The notes under the pieces were generated by a model. The model searched no databases. It saw only the letters and a list, made by a program, of their open reading frames with translations, and was not told the origin of the DNA. Positions 10,601 through 19,447 of a stretch of DNA of 64,000 nt are shown one piece after another. This stretch comes from Yoonia sp. GTDB lineage: Bacteria > Pseudomonadota > Alphaproteobacteria > Rhodobacterales > Rhodobacteraceae. The stretch lies in contig NZ_JACUUJ010000014.1 in the NCBI RefSeq assembly GCF_014859355.1, positions 1 to 64,000 of the forward strand, written 5' to 3'. The translations under genes were made by a program, and so were the position numbers. Position 1 is the stretch's first letter. Each line of letters begins with the position of its first letter.

Positions 10601-11880
10601 TCCAGCCGCAGACCCGTCGCGCCATAGCGCAGATTGGCCGTCACCTGCCCGATCAGATCGCCTTCGCTGGGGCGCAAGATACCGCCGCCTTGCAGACTGA
10701 TCCGGCCCAGCGTCAGCCCCGGGCGGGCCAGCCCCGCAATGGCAATATCCGCGCGCCAGTCATCGGAGGCGGCGGCGTCATAGACAATCGCCAGATCTGC
10801 GCTGTCAATAAACGTGCGCGGCCCTGACAGTGGCAGCAGCACCGGTTCACCGTCACGGGCAGCAATTTCGCCGATAAGGTCTATCCGTTCGGGCCAGCCC
10901 CGCGCGCTAACCTGCACGGCACCTTTCAGGGTCAACCGCTGCGATTGAAAGTCTAGCGTTGAAATATCTACGCGGCCGTCCTGCGCCAGCAAAACATCAG
11001 TGGTCAGGCTGACATTGGTGCCAAAAAACGCCTGATAATCGGGTGCGAAAAGGGGTGATACATCGCCGCCGGCATCCAGCCGCACGCGGCGGCCTGCGGC
11101 AGTTTCGGTTAATCCAAAGGTGCCGTTCAAGCGGTCCTGGCCATCGGTTGCGATCGCCAGTGTGGCGTTATAATCCGATAGGGGGGCCGTGCCGTCGATG
11201 GTCAGTTCCACCGCTGGCTTGCCGGGCAGATTCAACAGATTTGCGGCAATGCCATCAGGCCCTTCGGCCACCTTGAGCGACAGGCCAAGAACCTCTGTTG
11301 CATTCGTGAAGTTGCCGATCAGTTCAAAATCGCCCTGCTTGCCGTCCAGCCGCTGCGCCAGCACATTGGCGGTGCCTTCGCCATTGCTGAGCTGGGCGCT
11401 GCCGGCCAGCCGCAGCGCGACGGCTTCGCCCAGAAACCCGGCACCCAGTTCCACCCGGTCGATATTGAGTTTGTCCAATGATATGCTGACAGGCAGTTCG
11501 GGTAGGGCAAATGGTTTTGCCTCGGGTGATGGGGTGCTATCACGGATTTCGGCGACGGGCGGACGGCGCAGCGTGATGGTCGCCGCGCTTAGTTCGCGCA
11601 CGTCGATCCGGCGGCGTAGCAGGGCGGCCCTGTTCCATCTTAAAACGATATCATCCAGCGCAAGCCAGACGCCTTCGGCATCGGCCACGGTCAGGCGTTC
11701 GATCGTGGCACTGGATGACAGCGCACCGGCAAAGCCTGTGATCGTCACGGTGCGGCCCGCATCAGACAAGCTGTCTTCGATCAAGCCTTGCAAATAGCCC
11801 CTGTCCGCGTCTTCCGCGGTTTGGGCCAATGCACCAAGAGGTGCGATCAAAAACGCAGTTATCAGTAATAGAAATCTCAA
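7618..11880 (-). CDS. tamB: Translocation and assembly module protein TamB (DUF490)
   Basis: Very large (1420-residue) envelope protein that, with TamA, helps outer-membrane protein insertion and is now also implicated in moving phospholipid to the outer membrane. An N-terminal hydrophobic segment (LLLITAFLIAPLGALAQ) acts as signal or anchor; the long middle is a repetitive beta-taco region of alternating short strands rich in Asp, Ala, Gly and Thr; the C-terminal 300 residues form the DUF490/TamB_C domain and end in an aromatic residue (VFFERDY), as is usual. The ATG overlaps the tamA stop by four bases (ATGA), giving a coupled tamA-tamB operon. Confidence 0.93.
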   Translation of the reverse strand: MRFLLLITAFLIAPLGALAQTAEDADRGYLQGLIEDSLSDAGRTVTITGFAGALSSSATIERLTVADAEGVWLALDDIVLRWNRAALLRRRIDVRELSAATITLRRPPVAEIRDSTPSPEAKPFALPELPVSISLDKLNIDRVELGAGFLGEAVALRLAGSAQLSNGEGTANVLAQRLDGKQGDFELIGNFTNATEVLGLSLKVAEGPDGIAANLLNLPGKPAVELTIDGTAPLSDYNATLAIATDGQDRLNGTFGLTETAAGRRVRLDAGGDVSPLFAPDYQAFFGTNVSLTTDVLLAQDGRVDISTLDFQSQRLTLKGAVQVSARGWPERIDLIGEIAARDGEPVLLPLSGPRTFIDSADLAIVYDAAASDDWRADIAIAGLARPGLTLGRISLQGGGILRPSEGDLIGQVTANLRYGATGLRLDDPGAAQAFGDAMTGEFVARRTEGNPTEISRFTLSGAGVDMLAEATISGPGTGLRTNATAQLTVDGLGRFSTLAGRDLGGAAALAIRLDAAPLDGLFDISANGTTTDLSIGTPQADAVLVGTGTIAANAVRDANGTRLESLRIQTPAALITGNADLTSTGSNARFDARLNDLGVILPDLRGPATAAGQVILSADGTADFDITATGPAATLDARGTMTPAATGQIITATATADFTDLTRYAAIVQQPISGAAQLDLAGELATDGLLFDLDVQAQTTDLITGIDRADPLLAGRSQFSGALARGAENTFRVTDLRLTTPALRVTGDAALQPGGPITSNLDLRIFDAAVLDPSLSGPVTVAVTAVPAPGNTTDLTVQADGSGASVGLKAQVAAPADAFGVTGDLTAKLDNLTAYRALIGRPVAGAVDLRVSGSVLPDLSRFDANIQLLSEDLAIGDPTADVLLGGTGRINADVGLADGIYAIRTLEVTTRELSIVGALNGRAGVGQGRFNASLRNVGVLTDQISGPVRATGSASLDENGNWLIDATGTGPGGLGAQIAGQISQTGQLNIAINGNAPLALANTAIDPRRLSGTANFNLSVNGPPALSSLGGQITFSQGRLAAPTLAQALEDIGGAIRLNNGAAQIDLRANVESGGNITITGPVRFDAPNNANIALQLNNVVLKDPKLYATEVSGTVTLTGPLQGAARITGRLALGQTDLQVPSSSITSLGELPDVVHVGASADVRRTLARAGVLPGGNGNGASRPSGPAYPLDIVIDAPSRIFIRGRGLDAELGGRLTIGGTTANVIPVGRFELIRGRIDILQQRFDLTEGAASLQGDFVPFIRLVATTQSDTGTTISIIVEGPASEPEVSFISVPDLPQDEVLSQLIFGRNLDSISPFQAVQLASAISTLAGRGGGALDRLRSNFGLDDFDVSTDDTGATAVRVGKYLSENVYTDVTVTSTGGTEINLNLDLTREIVAKGSVDQDGESSIGVFFERDY

Positions 11881-13655
11881 AACGCTTGCCCGATCCCGAT
11901 GTAGACTTGCAAATTTTCGCCCGCATTATCGCCGCTGGCTTGCGTCGCCAGATCCAGCCGGATTGGCCCGATCCCCGTGTTATAGCGCAGCCCGATGCCC
12001 GCACCCGCGTGCCAGTCGCCATCTTCCAGCGGCACTGCGGTGTCACCGACATGGCCCACGTCATAAAACCCGACAAGTGCGATGTTGTTGGTCACCGCAA
12101 AACGCGCTTCGAGCTGGGCACCGGTAAAAGATGTGCCGCCGGTTGTGATGGCGTTGCCGTTGACGATGCGGTCAATGCCAAGCGATTTATATGGTTGACC
12201 GCGCACGGTTCCACCGCCACCTGAATAAAACAAAAAATCCGCTGGCGCATCATTGACCCCTGCCCCGGCCAAGCTGCCCAGTTGCGCGCGCGCGGCCAGC
12301 GTGACAGGCCGGGTTTCACCAAAGGTCAGAAAACCCCGGGCATCAGCAAAAAAGCGCGCACCGGTCACATCCCCGTCAATACTGACAAAGGGGGTCACCC
12401 TGATATCGCCAAAGTAGCCCGCAGTTGCATTGGTCGGCACATCGCGTCGGTCCAGTGTTGCACGCAGGGGCAAGGTCAGCAAAGTATAGTTACGATCACC
12501 AAGGCCGCCTTTTTCGCGCGCGGTCAACAGGCCCACACCAGCCTCAGCCGTCAGGTCTTCGGTCAGAACCCTGGTAAAACCGACTTCGACGCCGATTTGA
12601 TCGATCAGATAATCCGGCTCATCCTCGCGCGAAACCGCACCGCGAATATACAGCTCCGTGTCCGGGCCAAAGGTGGCGGGGCGGGTAAAATTGCTGCGCA
12701 GGCTGTAGTTTGTGCCGCCTGTTTCACCTGCGATACCGGTAATTTTGGCGTCAACGCGTAACCGTTCGGCCCCGCCAAGCAGGTTGCGGTGCAACCAGAA
12801 AGACGACACGGTCAACCCCTCGAGCGATGAAAGTTCAAGCCCGAAACCAATGCGCCGTGGTTTTGCCTCTGCGATCTGGGCGTTGACGTCCAGGGTGTCG
12901 CCAGGGCGCGCCTGTTCTGCTTCGGTCAGGGCGGCGCTGTCAAAGGTGCCGGTGCGCCGCAGGCGTCGTTCTGCACGGGTGATTTCGGCGGGGGCATAAA
13001 CCTCGCCCACCGGCAGGCCCGCGATTTCGCGGATGCGGTCATCGCTGACGGTGCGGTTGCCGGTCACATTCAGCGTGCCAAAACGCAGCTTTGGGCCGGT
13101 GTCCAATTTTATATCCACATCCAGTGCTGTGTTGACGTGGCGCGCAAAGATGCTTTGGTCCGTGATGCGCGCTTTGGCAAAGCCCAGATCGCGCCAACTG
13201 GTCAAACCAGCGTTGACGGCGGTTCTGATCTGGTCAGACCGGGCGGGCTGGCCGGTGGTAAAATCAGCAGGCAGCACCGCTTGCGGGGGTAAGGGAGCGA
13301 TTGACAGATCGCCAAACGCAAACAACGGACCGGCTATGACGGTGATCACGATATCATTGATCGGGTCAGGTGCTGACAACGGTTCTATCTGGGCGGCTTC
13401 GATCCCGTCTATGGTAATGGAGATGGTGCCGCCGTAATATCCTGCCGCATAAAGCGCCGTCAAAAGCCGCCGGTAGTCGGCCCGCGCAGCGGCAACAAAA
13501 TCCTGTGGAACGGCGTCAGGCTTGTCATTCAGGCCGCGCAACAGCGATGCATCGTCCAGCGCACCAGCTATTTGATCTGTTTCAAGCTGGACGGTCTGCG
13601 CCCCTGCCGAGGTTGCGTAAACGACGGCCCCAATCAGCAGCCAAATCTTTTTCAA
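11877..13655 (-). CDS. tamA: BamA/TamA family outer-membrane protein TamA
   Basis: Outer-membrane Omp85-family protein, about 592 residues. A signal peptide (KKIWLLIGAVVYATSAGAQ) precedes POTRA-like repeats (about 25-260) and a C-terminal 16-strand barrel; the last residue is Phe (YIGIGQAF), the signal recognised by the Bam machinery. I choose the TTG at 13655 because it puts the signal peptide at the N-terminus; a further 52 in-frame codons upstream carry no signal sequence. The ribosome-binding site (GGGGGG) is weak. It is followed by tamB with a four-base overlap. Confidence 0.9.
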   Translation of the reverse strand: MKKIWLLIGAVVYATSAGAQTVQLETDQIAGALDDASLLRGLNDKPDAVPQDFVAAARADYRRLLTALYAAGYYGGTISITIDGIEAAQIEPLSAPDPINDIVITVIAGPLFAFGDLSIAPLPPQAVLPADFTTGQPARSDQIRTAVNAGLTSWRDLGFAKARITDQSIFARHVNTALDVDIKLDTGPKLRFGTLNVTGNRTVSDDRIREIAGLPVGEVYAPAEITRAERRLRRTGTFDSAALTEAEQARPGDTLDVNAQIAEAKPRRIGFGLELSSLEGLTVSSFWLHRNLLGGAERLRVDAKITGIAGETGGTNYSLRSNFTRPATFGPDTELYIRGAVSREDEPDYLIDQIGVEVGFTRVLTEDLTAEAGVGLLTAREKGGLGDRNYTLLTLPLRATLDRRDVPTNATAGYFGDIRVTPFVSIDGDVTGARFFADARGFLTFGETRPVTLAARAQLGSLAGAGVNDAPADFLFYSGGGGTVRGQPYKSLGIDRIVNGNAITTGGTSFTGAQLEARFAVTNNIALVGFYDVGHVGDTAVPLEDGDWHAGAGIGLRYNTGIGPIRLDLATQASGDNAGENLQVYIGIGQAF

Positions 13656-13761
13656 AGCCTGAAGCCCCCCGGCTACTTGCACGATGTATTTTGCGATCAC
13701 CTTAACGCAGGTTTTGCCTGATGGCCATTCACTTCCCGGAAAGTGACGTCTTCGGGGTCTT

Positions 13762-14769
13762 TTACGGCTGAACGGACAAAAGCTGTGTTGCGGCATGGAA
13801 AGGGCAGGCAACCTGGTGGGCGTTGCCCAGATCTGTCAGCGCAGGGCGTTTATCTGCGCAGGACAGTTGCACCTTGGGGCAGCGGGTGCGGAAGACGCAG
13901 CCTGACGGCGGGTTAAGCGGTGATGGCAGTTCGCCTTCCAGAACCGGCCTTGGGCGGGCGCGTTCCAGCACCGGATCGGGGATCGGCACCGAGGCGATCA
14001 ACGCCTGCGAATACGGGTGTTCAGGCGCGGTTGTCAGGATGCTGCTGTCGGCCGTTTCCATCACGCAGCCCAGATACAGCACCAATGTGCGGTCGCTTAT
14101 ATGATTTACAACGCTCAGATCGTGGGCGATGAAAATCATCGACAGGCCCATGTCGCGTTGCAAATCCATCAGCAGGTTGATCACCTGCGCCTGCACCGAC
14201 ACATCCAGTGCCGACACGGGTTCGTCGCAGATCAGCAATTTGGGTTTCAGGATCAGCGCGCGCGCGATCCCGATGCGCTGGCATTGGCCGCCGGAAAATT
14301 CATGCGGATAGCGGTTGACCAGATTGGGCAGCAGCCCGACCTTTTCCATCAGCGTGCGCACCCGCGCCTTGACCTCTGCCCGCGGTGTCTTGGGTTCGTG
14401 GGTGATCAGCGGTTCGGCGATAATATCGCCCACGGTCATGCGCGGGTTCAGCGCGGCCAGCGGATCTTGAAAGATCATCTGCACATCACGCCGATGCACA
14501 CGCCGCTGGCGAGGGTCCATATTGGCAAGGTCTGCGCCTTCGAAAAGGATGTTGCCGCCGGATGACGGGATCGTGCCGACAATGGCGCGCGCCAGCGTGG
14601 ATTTGCCTGACCCGCTTTCGCCGACGATGCCAAGGCATTCACCGGACGCAAGGTCGAACGATACCTTTGACACCGCATGCAGCTTGCCCGGCGGTGTCCA
14701 AGGCCATGCGCCGGGCGCGCGCACATCAAATGTGACAGACAGGTCGCGGACAGAAAGAATGGGCGACAT
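13762..14769 (-). CDS. oppF: Oligopeptide ABC transporter ATP-binding protein OppF
   Basis: Second ATPase of the oligopeptide importer, 335 residues. Walker A GESGSGKST, Q-loop MIFQDPLAALNPR, signature FSGGQCQRIGIARAL and Walker B LLICDEPVSALD are intact. The C-terminal oligopeptide/dipeptide extension contains the Cys-rich SGCVFRTRCP motif that binds an iron-sulfur cluster in some family members. Its ATG overlaps the oppD stop by one base (TAATG). It is the last gene of the opp operon; no clear terminator follows before tamA on the same strand. Confidence 0.93.
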   Translation of the reverse strand: MSPILSVRDLSVTFDVRAPGAWPWTPPGKLHAVSKVSFDLASGECLGIVGESGSGKSTLARAIVGTIPSSGGNILFEGADLANMDPRQRRVHRRDVQMIFQDPLAALNPRMTVGDIIAEPLITHEPKTPRAEVKARVRTLMEKVGLLPNLVNRYPHEFSGGQCQRIGIARALILKPKLLICDEPVSALDVSVQAQVINLLMDLQRDMGLSMIFIAHDLSVVNHISDRTLVLYLGCVMETADSSILTTAPEHPYSQALIASVPIPDPVLERARPRPVLEGELPSPLNPPSGCVFRTRCPKVQLSCADKRPALTDLGNAHQVACPFHAATQLLSVQP

Positions 14770-15734
14770 TACGCGACCTCATGAACTGGCAGATGGCAGG
14801 CACGGCGGCGGGTGCCGTCTGTTTCCAGCAGTGGCCTTTCAGCGCGGCAGTTGTCCAGCACCTGCGCACAGCGGGGTGAAAACGGGCAACCGGCAGGCAA
14901 ACGCGACATGTCTGGTGGTTCGCCTGCGATTGTGGCCAGCTTTGCATCGTCGCGGTCCAGCCGTGGCACCGCACGCAGCAGGCCGCTGGTGTAGGGGTGG
15001 CTGGGGTTGGCGAACAGATTGTCGGTCGGTCCTTCCTCCATGATCTGGCCGCCATACATCACCAGCGTGCGGTCGCAGAACCCGGCGACGACGCCAAGGT
15101 CATGGGTAATCAGGATCACGGCGGTGCCGAAATTGCTGCGGATATCTGACAGTACCTGCATGATCTGCGCCTGCACCGTCACATCCAGCGCCGTGGTCGG
15201 TTCATCGGCGATCAGCAGGCGGGGCTGGCACAAAAGCGCCATGGCGATCATGATCCGCTGGCGCATACCGCCGGAAAATTCATGCGGGAACATGCTGATC
15301 CGGGCGCGGGCATCGGGGATGCGCACGGCATCCAACATATGGGCGGATTCGTTGATTGCATCGCGCTTGGACATGCCTTTGTGCAGCATCAACACTTCGG
15401 CCATCTGGTCGCTGATCCGCAGATAGGGGTTCAGCGATGTCATCGGGTCTTGAAAGATCATCGCAATCTCGCGGCTGCGGATCTTGTTCAGGTCGCGTTT
15501 GCTGATGCTAAGCAAATCCTGCCCGTCAAACCGCGCCGCCCCTGTGGCGTGCCCGTTCCTGGCCAAAAGGCCCATGATCGCAAAGGCGGTCTGGCTTTTG
15601 CCTGACCCGCTTTCGCCGACGATCGCCAGCGTTTCGCCCTTGTCGATGCCAAAGCTGACACCGTTGACGGCGTTCACGTCACTATCGGCGGTGGTAAAGC
15701 TGACGCGCAGGTTGTCGATTTCCAGCAGGGGCAT
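14769..15734 (-). CDS. oppD: Oligopeptide ABC transporter ATP-binding protein OppD
   Basis: First ATPase of the importer, 321 residues. Walker A GESGSGKSQ, Q-loop MIFQDPMTSLNPY, signature FSGGMRQRIMIAMAL and Walker B LLIADEPTTALD are all present, with the C-terminal Cys-rich block CPFSPRCAQVLDNC. The start MPLLEIDNLRVSF is placed at the ATG at 15734, one base after the oppC stop, with AAGGACC upstream; the in-frame extension into oppC is rejected. Confidence 0.93.
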   Translation of the reverse strand: MPLLEIDNLRVSFTTADSDVNAVNGVSFGIDKGETLAIVGESGSGKSQTAFAIMGLLARNGHATGAARFDGQDLLSISKRDLNKIRSREIAMIFQDPMTSLNPYLRISDQMAEVLMLHKGMSKRDAINESAHMLDAVRIPDARARISMFPHEFSGGMRQRIMIAMALLCQPRLLIADEPTTALDVTVQAQIMQVLSDIRSNFGTAVILITHDLGVVAGFCDRTLVMYGGQIMEEGPTDNLFANPSHPYTSGLLRAVPRLDRDDAKLATIAGEPPDMSRLPAGCPFSPRCAQVLDNCRAERPLLETDGTRRRACHLPVHEVA

Positions 15735-15735
15735 G

Positions 15736-16662
15736 TCAGCGGTCCTTGGGGTCAAGCGCGTCACGCAGCCCGTCGCCGACAAAGAAAAAGGCGAAGATGG
15801 TGACGACGAAAAAGAAAAGCGGAAAGGCGATCTGCCAGTAATAGCCGTATTGCATGGTGCTGGACCCTTCGTTGATCAGCGCGCCCAGCGATGTGGCGGG
15901 TTCCTGCACGCCAAGGCCCAGAAAGCTGATGAAGCTTTCAAAAATGATCATGTTGGGCACCAAAAGCGTGGCATAGACAATCACGATTCCCAGCAGGTTG
16001 GGCACGATATGGCGCAGGATGATCTTGACGGGGTGCACGCCGGTGGCGTGCGCCACCTCGACGAATTCCTTGTTCTTGATGGTCAGGGTCTGGCCGCGCG
16101 CGATCCGTGCCATATCAAGCCATGAAATCAGCCCGATCCCCAGAAACAGCATGAATATCGACCGGCCAAAGATCACCAGCATCAGGATCAGCACGAACAT
16201 GAAGGGGATCGACATCAGCACATCGACGATGCGCATCATCACCCCGTCAACCCGCCCGCCGAAATAGCCCGCCGTCGCCCCATAAAGCGTGCCGACCACC
16301 ACCGCGACCAGTGCGCCGACGATCCCCACCATCAGCGAAATGCCGGTGCCCTGCACGGTGCGGGCGAACAAGTCGCGGCCGCTGTTGTCGGTGCCGAAAT
16401 AATGGCTCGTTTCCAGTGATGGGACACCTTTGTAAGCGTTGCTGCCGATCAGGGTGAAATCGACAAAATCGTTTTCATATTGCGCCAGCAGCCCGCCGAA
16501 CAGCGCAAATGCCCCGACCAACGCAAGAATGATCAGCGACACCACCGCCGCCTTGTTGTGCAGGAACCGCTGACGGGCATCGGCCCAAAGCGACCGGCCC
16601 TTGATTTCGGCCATGTTCATGGCCTCGGCGACAGATTCCACCGTTGCAGGATTGGGTAACAT
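15736..16662 (-). CDS. oppC: Oligopeptide ABC transporter permease OppC
   Basis: Inner-membrane permease of the importer, about 308 residues, six membrane segments (first at about 40-62). A periplasmic loop with DNSGRDLFARTVQG, typical of OppC/DppC, separates segments 1 and 2. The EAA-like loop reads VEVAHATGVHPVKIILRHIVPN. The ATG at 16662 has GAAGGG upstream. It is separated from oppB by 10 bp and from oppD by one base. Confidence 0.93.
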   Translation of the reverse strand: MLPNPATVESVAEAMNMAEIKGRSLWADARQRFLHNKAAVVSLIILALVGAFALFGGLLAQYENDFVDFTLIGSNAYKGVPSLETSHYFGTDNSGRDLFARTVQGTGISLMVGIVGALVAVVVGTLYGATAGYFGGRVDGVMMRIVDVLMSIPFMFVLILMLVIFGRSIFMLFLGIGLISWLDMARIARGQTLTIKNKEFVEVAHATGVHPVKIILRHIVPNLLGIVIVYATLLVPNMIIFESFISFLGLGVQEPATSLGALINEGSSTMQYGYYWQIAFPLFFFVVTIFAFFFVGDGLRDALDPKDR

Positions 16663-16672
16663 TGTGCGCCCT

Positions 16673-17596
16673 TCAATACCGGATCTTTGGGTCGATCCAC
16701 GCATAAAGGATATCGACCACAAGGTTGAAAAAGATCGTCAGCGCACCCACCAGAATGGTGATCCCCATAATCACGGAATAATCGCGGTTGAACGCGGAAT
16801 TGACGAAAAACTGCCCGATCCCGCCGGTGGAAAAGAAAACATCAATGATGACTGATCCGGTGATCATCCCCACAAAGGCCGGCCCCAGATAGGACAGCAC
16901 CGGCAGCATCGCGGGTTTCATTGCGTGTTTCCAGATCACGCGGCGCATGGGCAGCCCCTTGGCCCGCGCCGTGCGGATGAAATTCGCGTTCAGCACCTCG
17001 AGCATGGATGACCGTGTAATCCGCGCGATTGACGCCATATAGGACGTGGACAACGCGATCACCGGCATGATCAGATAGGGCCATTGGCCCCCGTTCCAGC
17101 CGCCGCCGGGCAACCACCCCAGCCACAGCGTGAAGATCAGCAACAGGATCGGTGCCATCACAAAATTGGGCAGAACCTGCGCACCGATCGAGATGCCGAC
17201 CGCCAGATAATCGAGCCATGTATTGTGTTTGATCGCCGCCGCCACACCCAGCGACACGCCGATGGTGACAGCCACGACAAAGGACCAAAAACCATAGGTC
17301 AGTGTAACAGGAAAACCCTGGGCGATCACATCGTTGACGCTGCGGTCTTTATATTGAAATGACGGGCCGAAATCGAACTGTGTCACCACGCTGGCCACGT
17401 AGTTGACGATTTGTTTCCAGAACGGCTGATCCAGCCCGTATTTCGCCTCGATATTGGCCAGAACCGCAGGCGGCAAGGGGCGTTCGGAATTGAACGGGCC
17501 GCCGGGGGCTGCATACATCAACACGAACGATACGACGATCAGGATCAATAGCGTCGGAATGGCTACGGCAAGGCGGCGGGCGACAAAGCTGAACAT
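16673..17596 (-). CDS. oppB: Oligopeptide ABC transporter permease OppB
   Basis: First permease of the importer, 307 residues, six predicted membrane segments with the first at residues 9-30 (VAIPTLLILIVVSFVLMYAA), followed by the PGGPF motif of OppB. The EAA loop is NFIRTARAKGLPMRRVIWKHA. It pairs with OppC to form the translocation pore. A stem-loop with a T-tract lies just upstream, between oppA and oppB. Confidence 0.93.
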   Translation of the reverse strand: MFSFVARRLAVAIPTLLILIVVSFVLMYAAPGGPFNSERPLPPAVLANIEAKYGLDQPFWKQIVNYVASVVTQFDFGPSFQYKDRSVNDVIAQGFPVTLTYGFWSFVVAVTIGVSLGVAAAIKHNTWLDYLAVGISIGAQVLPNFVMAPILLLIFTLWLGWLPGGGWNGGQWPYLIMPVIALSTSYMASIARITRSSMLEVLNANFIRTARAKGLPMRRVIWKHAMKPAMLPVLSYLGPAFVGMITGSVIIDVFFSTGGIGQFFVNSAFNRDYSVIMGITILVGALTIFFNLVVDILYAWIDPKIRY

Positions 17597-17618
17597 GGGC
17601 AGGGTCCATCAAAAAGGT

Positions 17619-17650
17619 CACCGCGCCCTGATGTTTCACAAGGCGCGGTG
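17619..17650 (-). terminator. Stem-loop with T-tract between oppA and oppB (possible attenuator)
   Basis: A perfect 9-bp GC-rich stem (CACCGCGCC/GGCGCGGTG) with a 14-base loop; read on the minus strand it is followed by ACCTTTTT. It lies 15 bases past the oppA stop and before the oppB start. A partial terminator or mRNA-stabilising stem here would give more binding protein than permease, a common design in ABC operons. The large loop makes full termination less certain. Confidence 0.6.
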
Positions 17651-17665
17651 TGCTGTCATGGTGCG

Positions 17666-19300
17666 TTATTCGGCGACTTTATACAGGTTGCGCGAATACC
17701 AGTTCTGTTCAAAGTTTTCTGTCGGCCAACCCTTGAGGTCTTCGGCAAACATATCGACAGCTGCATAATGATAGATCGGGATGATCGGCGTGTCCTGCGC
17801 TATAAATTCCTCGACCCGGTCATACAGGGGTTGCGGGTTGTTGGATGTTTTCGCCTCGGCCAGCAGGGCGTCAACCTCGGGGTTGAGGTATTTGCTGTCG
17901 TTATAACCGGATTCCGATTGCATCAGGTCAAGGAAGGTCGATGCCTCGTTATAATCCGCACACCAGCCGCCACGGGCGACGGCGTAGTCACCGGTGCCGC
18001 GCGCCTCTAGAAAAGTCTGCCATTCCTGGTTTGACAATGTGGTTTCCACACCCAGCGTCTGTTTCCACATCTGGCTGACGGCCAAGGCCACCGATTTGTG
18101 CGCTTCGCTGGTGTTATAAAGCAAATCAATGCTCAGCGGATTGTCAGAGCCATAGCCCGCCTGCGCCAGCAATTCCTGTGCCATCGCATTGCGTGCGTCC
18201 TGTGTCATGGACGCCATGGGAATGTCAGGGGTTTCAAACCCAGCCGTGGCCCAATGGGTAAAGGTGTAAGCCGGCTTTTGCCCGCCCGCCAGCACCGCAT
18301 CGACGATGATGTCGCGGTCGATGGCAAGGCTTAGCGCCTTGCGCACGTCGGGGTTTTGCAGTTCGGCGGGCGCATTATCGCGCAGGTTGAACATGTAGTA
18401 ATAGGAACAGGCCTGCGGCACCGAAACGGCCTGATTGGGGTATTGCGTGGACAGGCGCGGGAATTGGCCTGCGGGCACGTCTGTCATATCCAGTTCGCCC
18501 GCCAGATAGCGGGTCAGCGCGACGTTTTCATCGGCGACAACCAATTTCACGACCTTTTCAAGGATCGTCGCGTCGTTGTTCCAATACATCGGGTTGCGTT
18601 CCCGCACGAGCCGTTCTTGCGGGACAAATTCGGTCAGCACATAGGCACCGTTCGACACGATGTTCCCCGGTTTCATCCAATCGCTGCCATGTGCCTCGAC
18701 TGTGGCCTGATGCACGGGGAATGTCGTGCCATGCGTCACCATTTGCGCGAAATAGGGCAGGGGTTGCGACAGCCGCACCTCTAGCGTGGTGTCGTCAATG
18801 GCGGTCACGCCCAGTTCTGACGGATCCATATCGCCCGCAATCACGGCGGATGCGTTTTCGATCGACATCAGTTCAATATACCAGCTGTAGGGCGATGCCA
18901 GTTCGGGCGATGCCGCGCGGCGCCACGCATAGACGAAATCACCCGCTGTCACAGGGTCGCCGTTGGACCATTTGGCGTTGTCGCGCAGGGTGAATGTGTA
19001 AACAAGTTTGTCATCGCTGACTGTGTATCCGGTGGCCACACCGGGGATCAGGTTGCCGGCGGCGTCCTGGTTCATCAGACCTTCGAACAGGTCGCGGACC
19101 ACATCGGCACCATCGACATCTTCGACAAGGCCGGGGTCGTAAGACGGGCTTTCGTCGCCCACGCGGTAGGTGAATGTCTGATCAGAGGCGAGCGTTTCAC
19201 CTGTCAAAGGGTGCGTGGCATGGCCATTTGCATGAACCGTGCCTGTTGCAGCGATCAAAATTGCGGCGCTGGTTGCCAAGAGCCGATTTTTTAATGTCAT
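17666..19300 (-). CDS. oppA: Oligopeptide ABC transporter substrate-binding protein OppA
   Basis: Periplasmic peptide-binding protein (family 5), 544 residues. The signal peptide is about 24 residues (KNRLLATSAAILIAATGTVHA). Family blocks include RVGDESPSYDPGLVED, LVYTFTLRDNAKWSNGDPV, DFVYAWRRAASPE and DNAPAELQNPDVRKALSLAID, which are closer to OppA/MppA than to DppA. The start has GGGAGAATATTC upstream. It heads a complete oppABCDF operon, so the cell has a second peptide importer distinct from the dpp system at the left edge. Confidence 0.94.
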   Translation of the reverse strand: MTLKNRLLATSAAILIAATGTVHANGHATHPLTGETLASDQTFTYRVGDESPSYDPGLVEDVDGADVVRDLFEGLMNQDAAGNLIPGVATGYTVSDDKLVYTFTLRDNAKWSNGDPVTAGDFVYAWRRAASPELASPYSWYIELMSIENASAVIAGDMDPSELGVTAIDDTTLEVRLSQPLPYFAQMVTHGTTFPVHQATVEAHGSDWMKPGNIVSNGAYVLTEFVPQERLVRERNPMYWNNDATILEKVVKLVVADENVALTRYLAGELDMTDVPAGQFPRLSTQYPNQAVSVPQACSYYYMFNLRDNAPAELQNPDVRKALSLAIDRDIIVDAVLAGGQKPAYTFTHWATAGFETPDIPMASMTQDARNAMAQELLAQAGYGSDNPLSIDLLYNTSEAHKSVALAVSQMWKQTLGVETTLSNQEWQTFLEARGTGDYAVARGGWCADYNEASTFLDLMQSESGYNDSKYLNPEVDALLAEAKTSNNPQPLYDRVEEFIAQDTPIIPIYHYAAVDMFAEDLKGWPTENFEQNWYSRNLYKVAE

Positions 19301-19447
19301 GAATATTCTCCCGTGGATGATGCACCGTTGGCCGGTGCAAATTGGACGACTTCACGCGGAATTACGCGGATAAGCTATCCTTTGACGTGCAGTGACAAAT
19401 GGCAAGTCACATTGCAGCCTGACCCCACGGCAATATTGCGCAGGCCG

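Noticed and set aside
13732-13750. Palindrome near CACTTCCCGGAAAGTG downstream of oppF
   Set aside because: Stem has a mismatch and no loop, and there is no T-tract, so I do not call it a terminator.
13656-13811. 52-codon extension of TamA
   Set aside because: It overlaps the end of oppF and carries no signal peptide, while the start at 13655 does.
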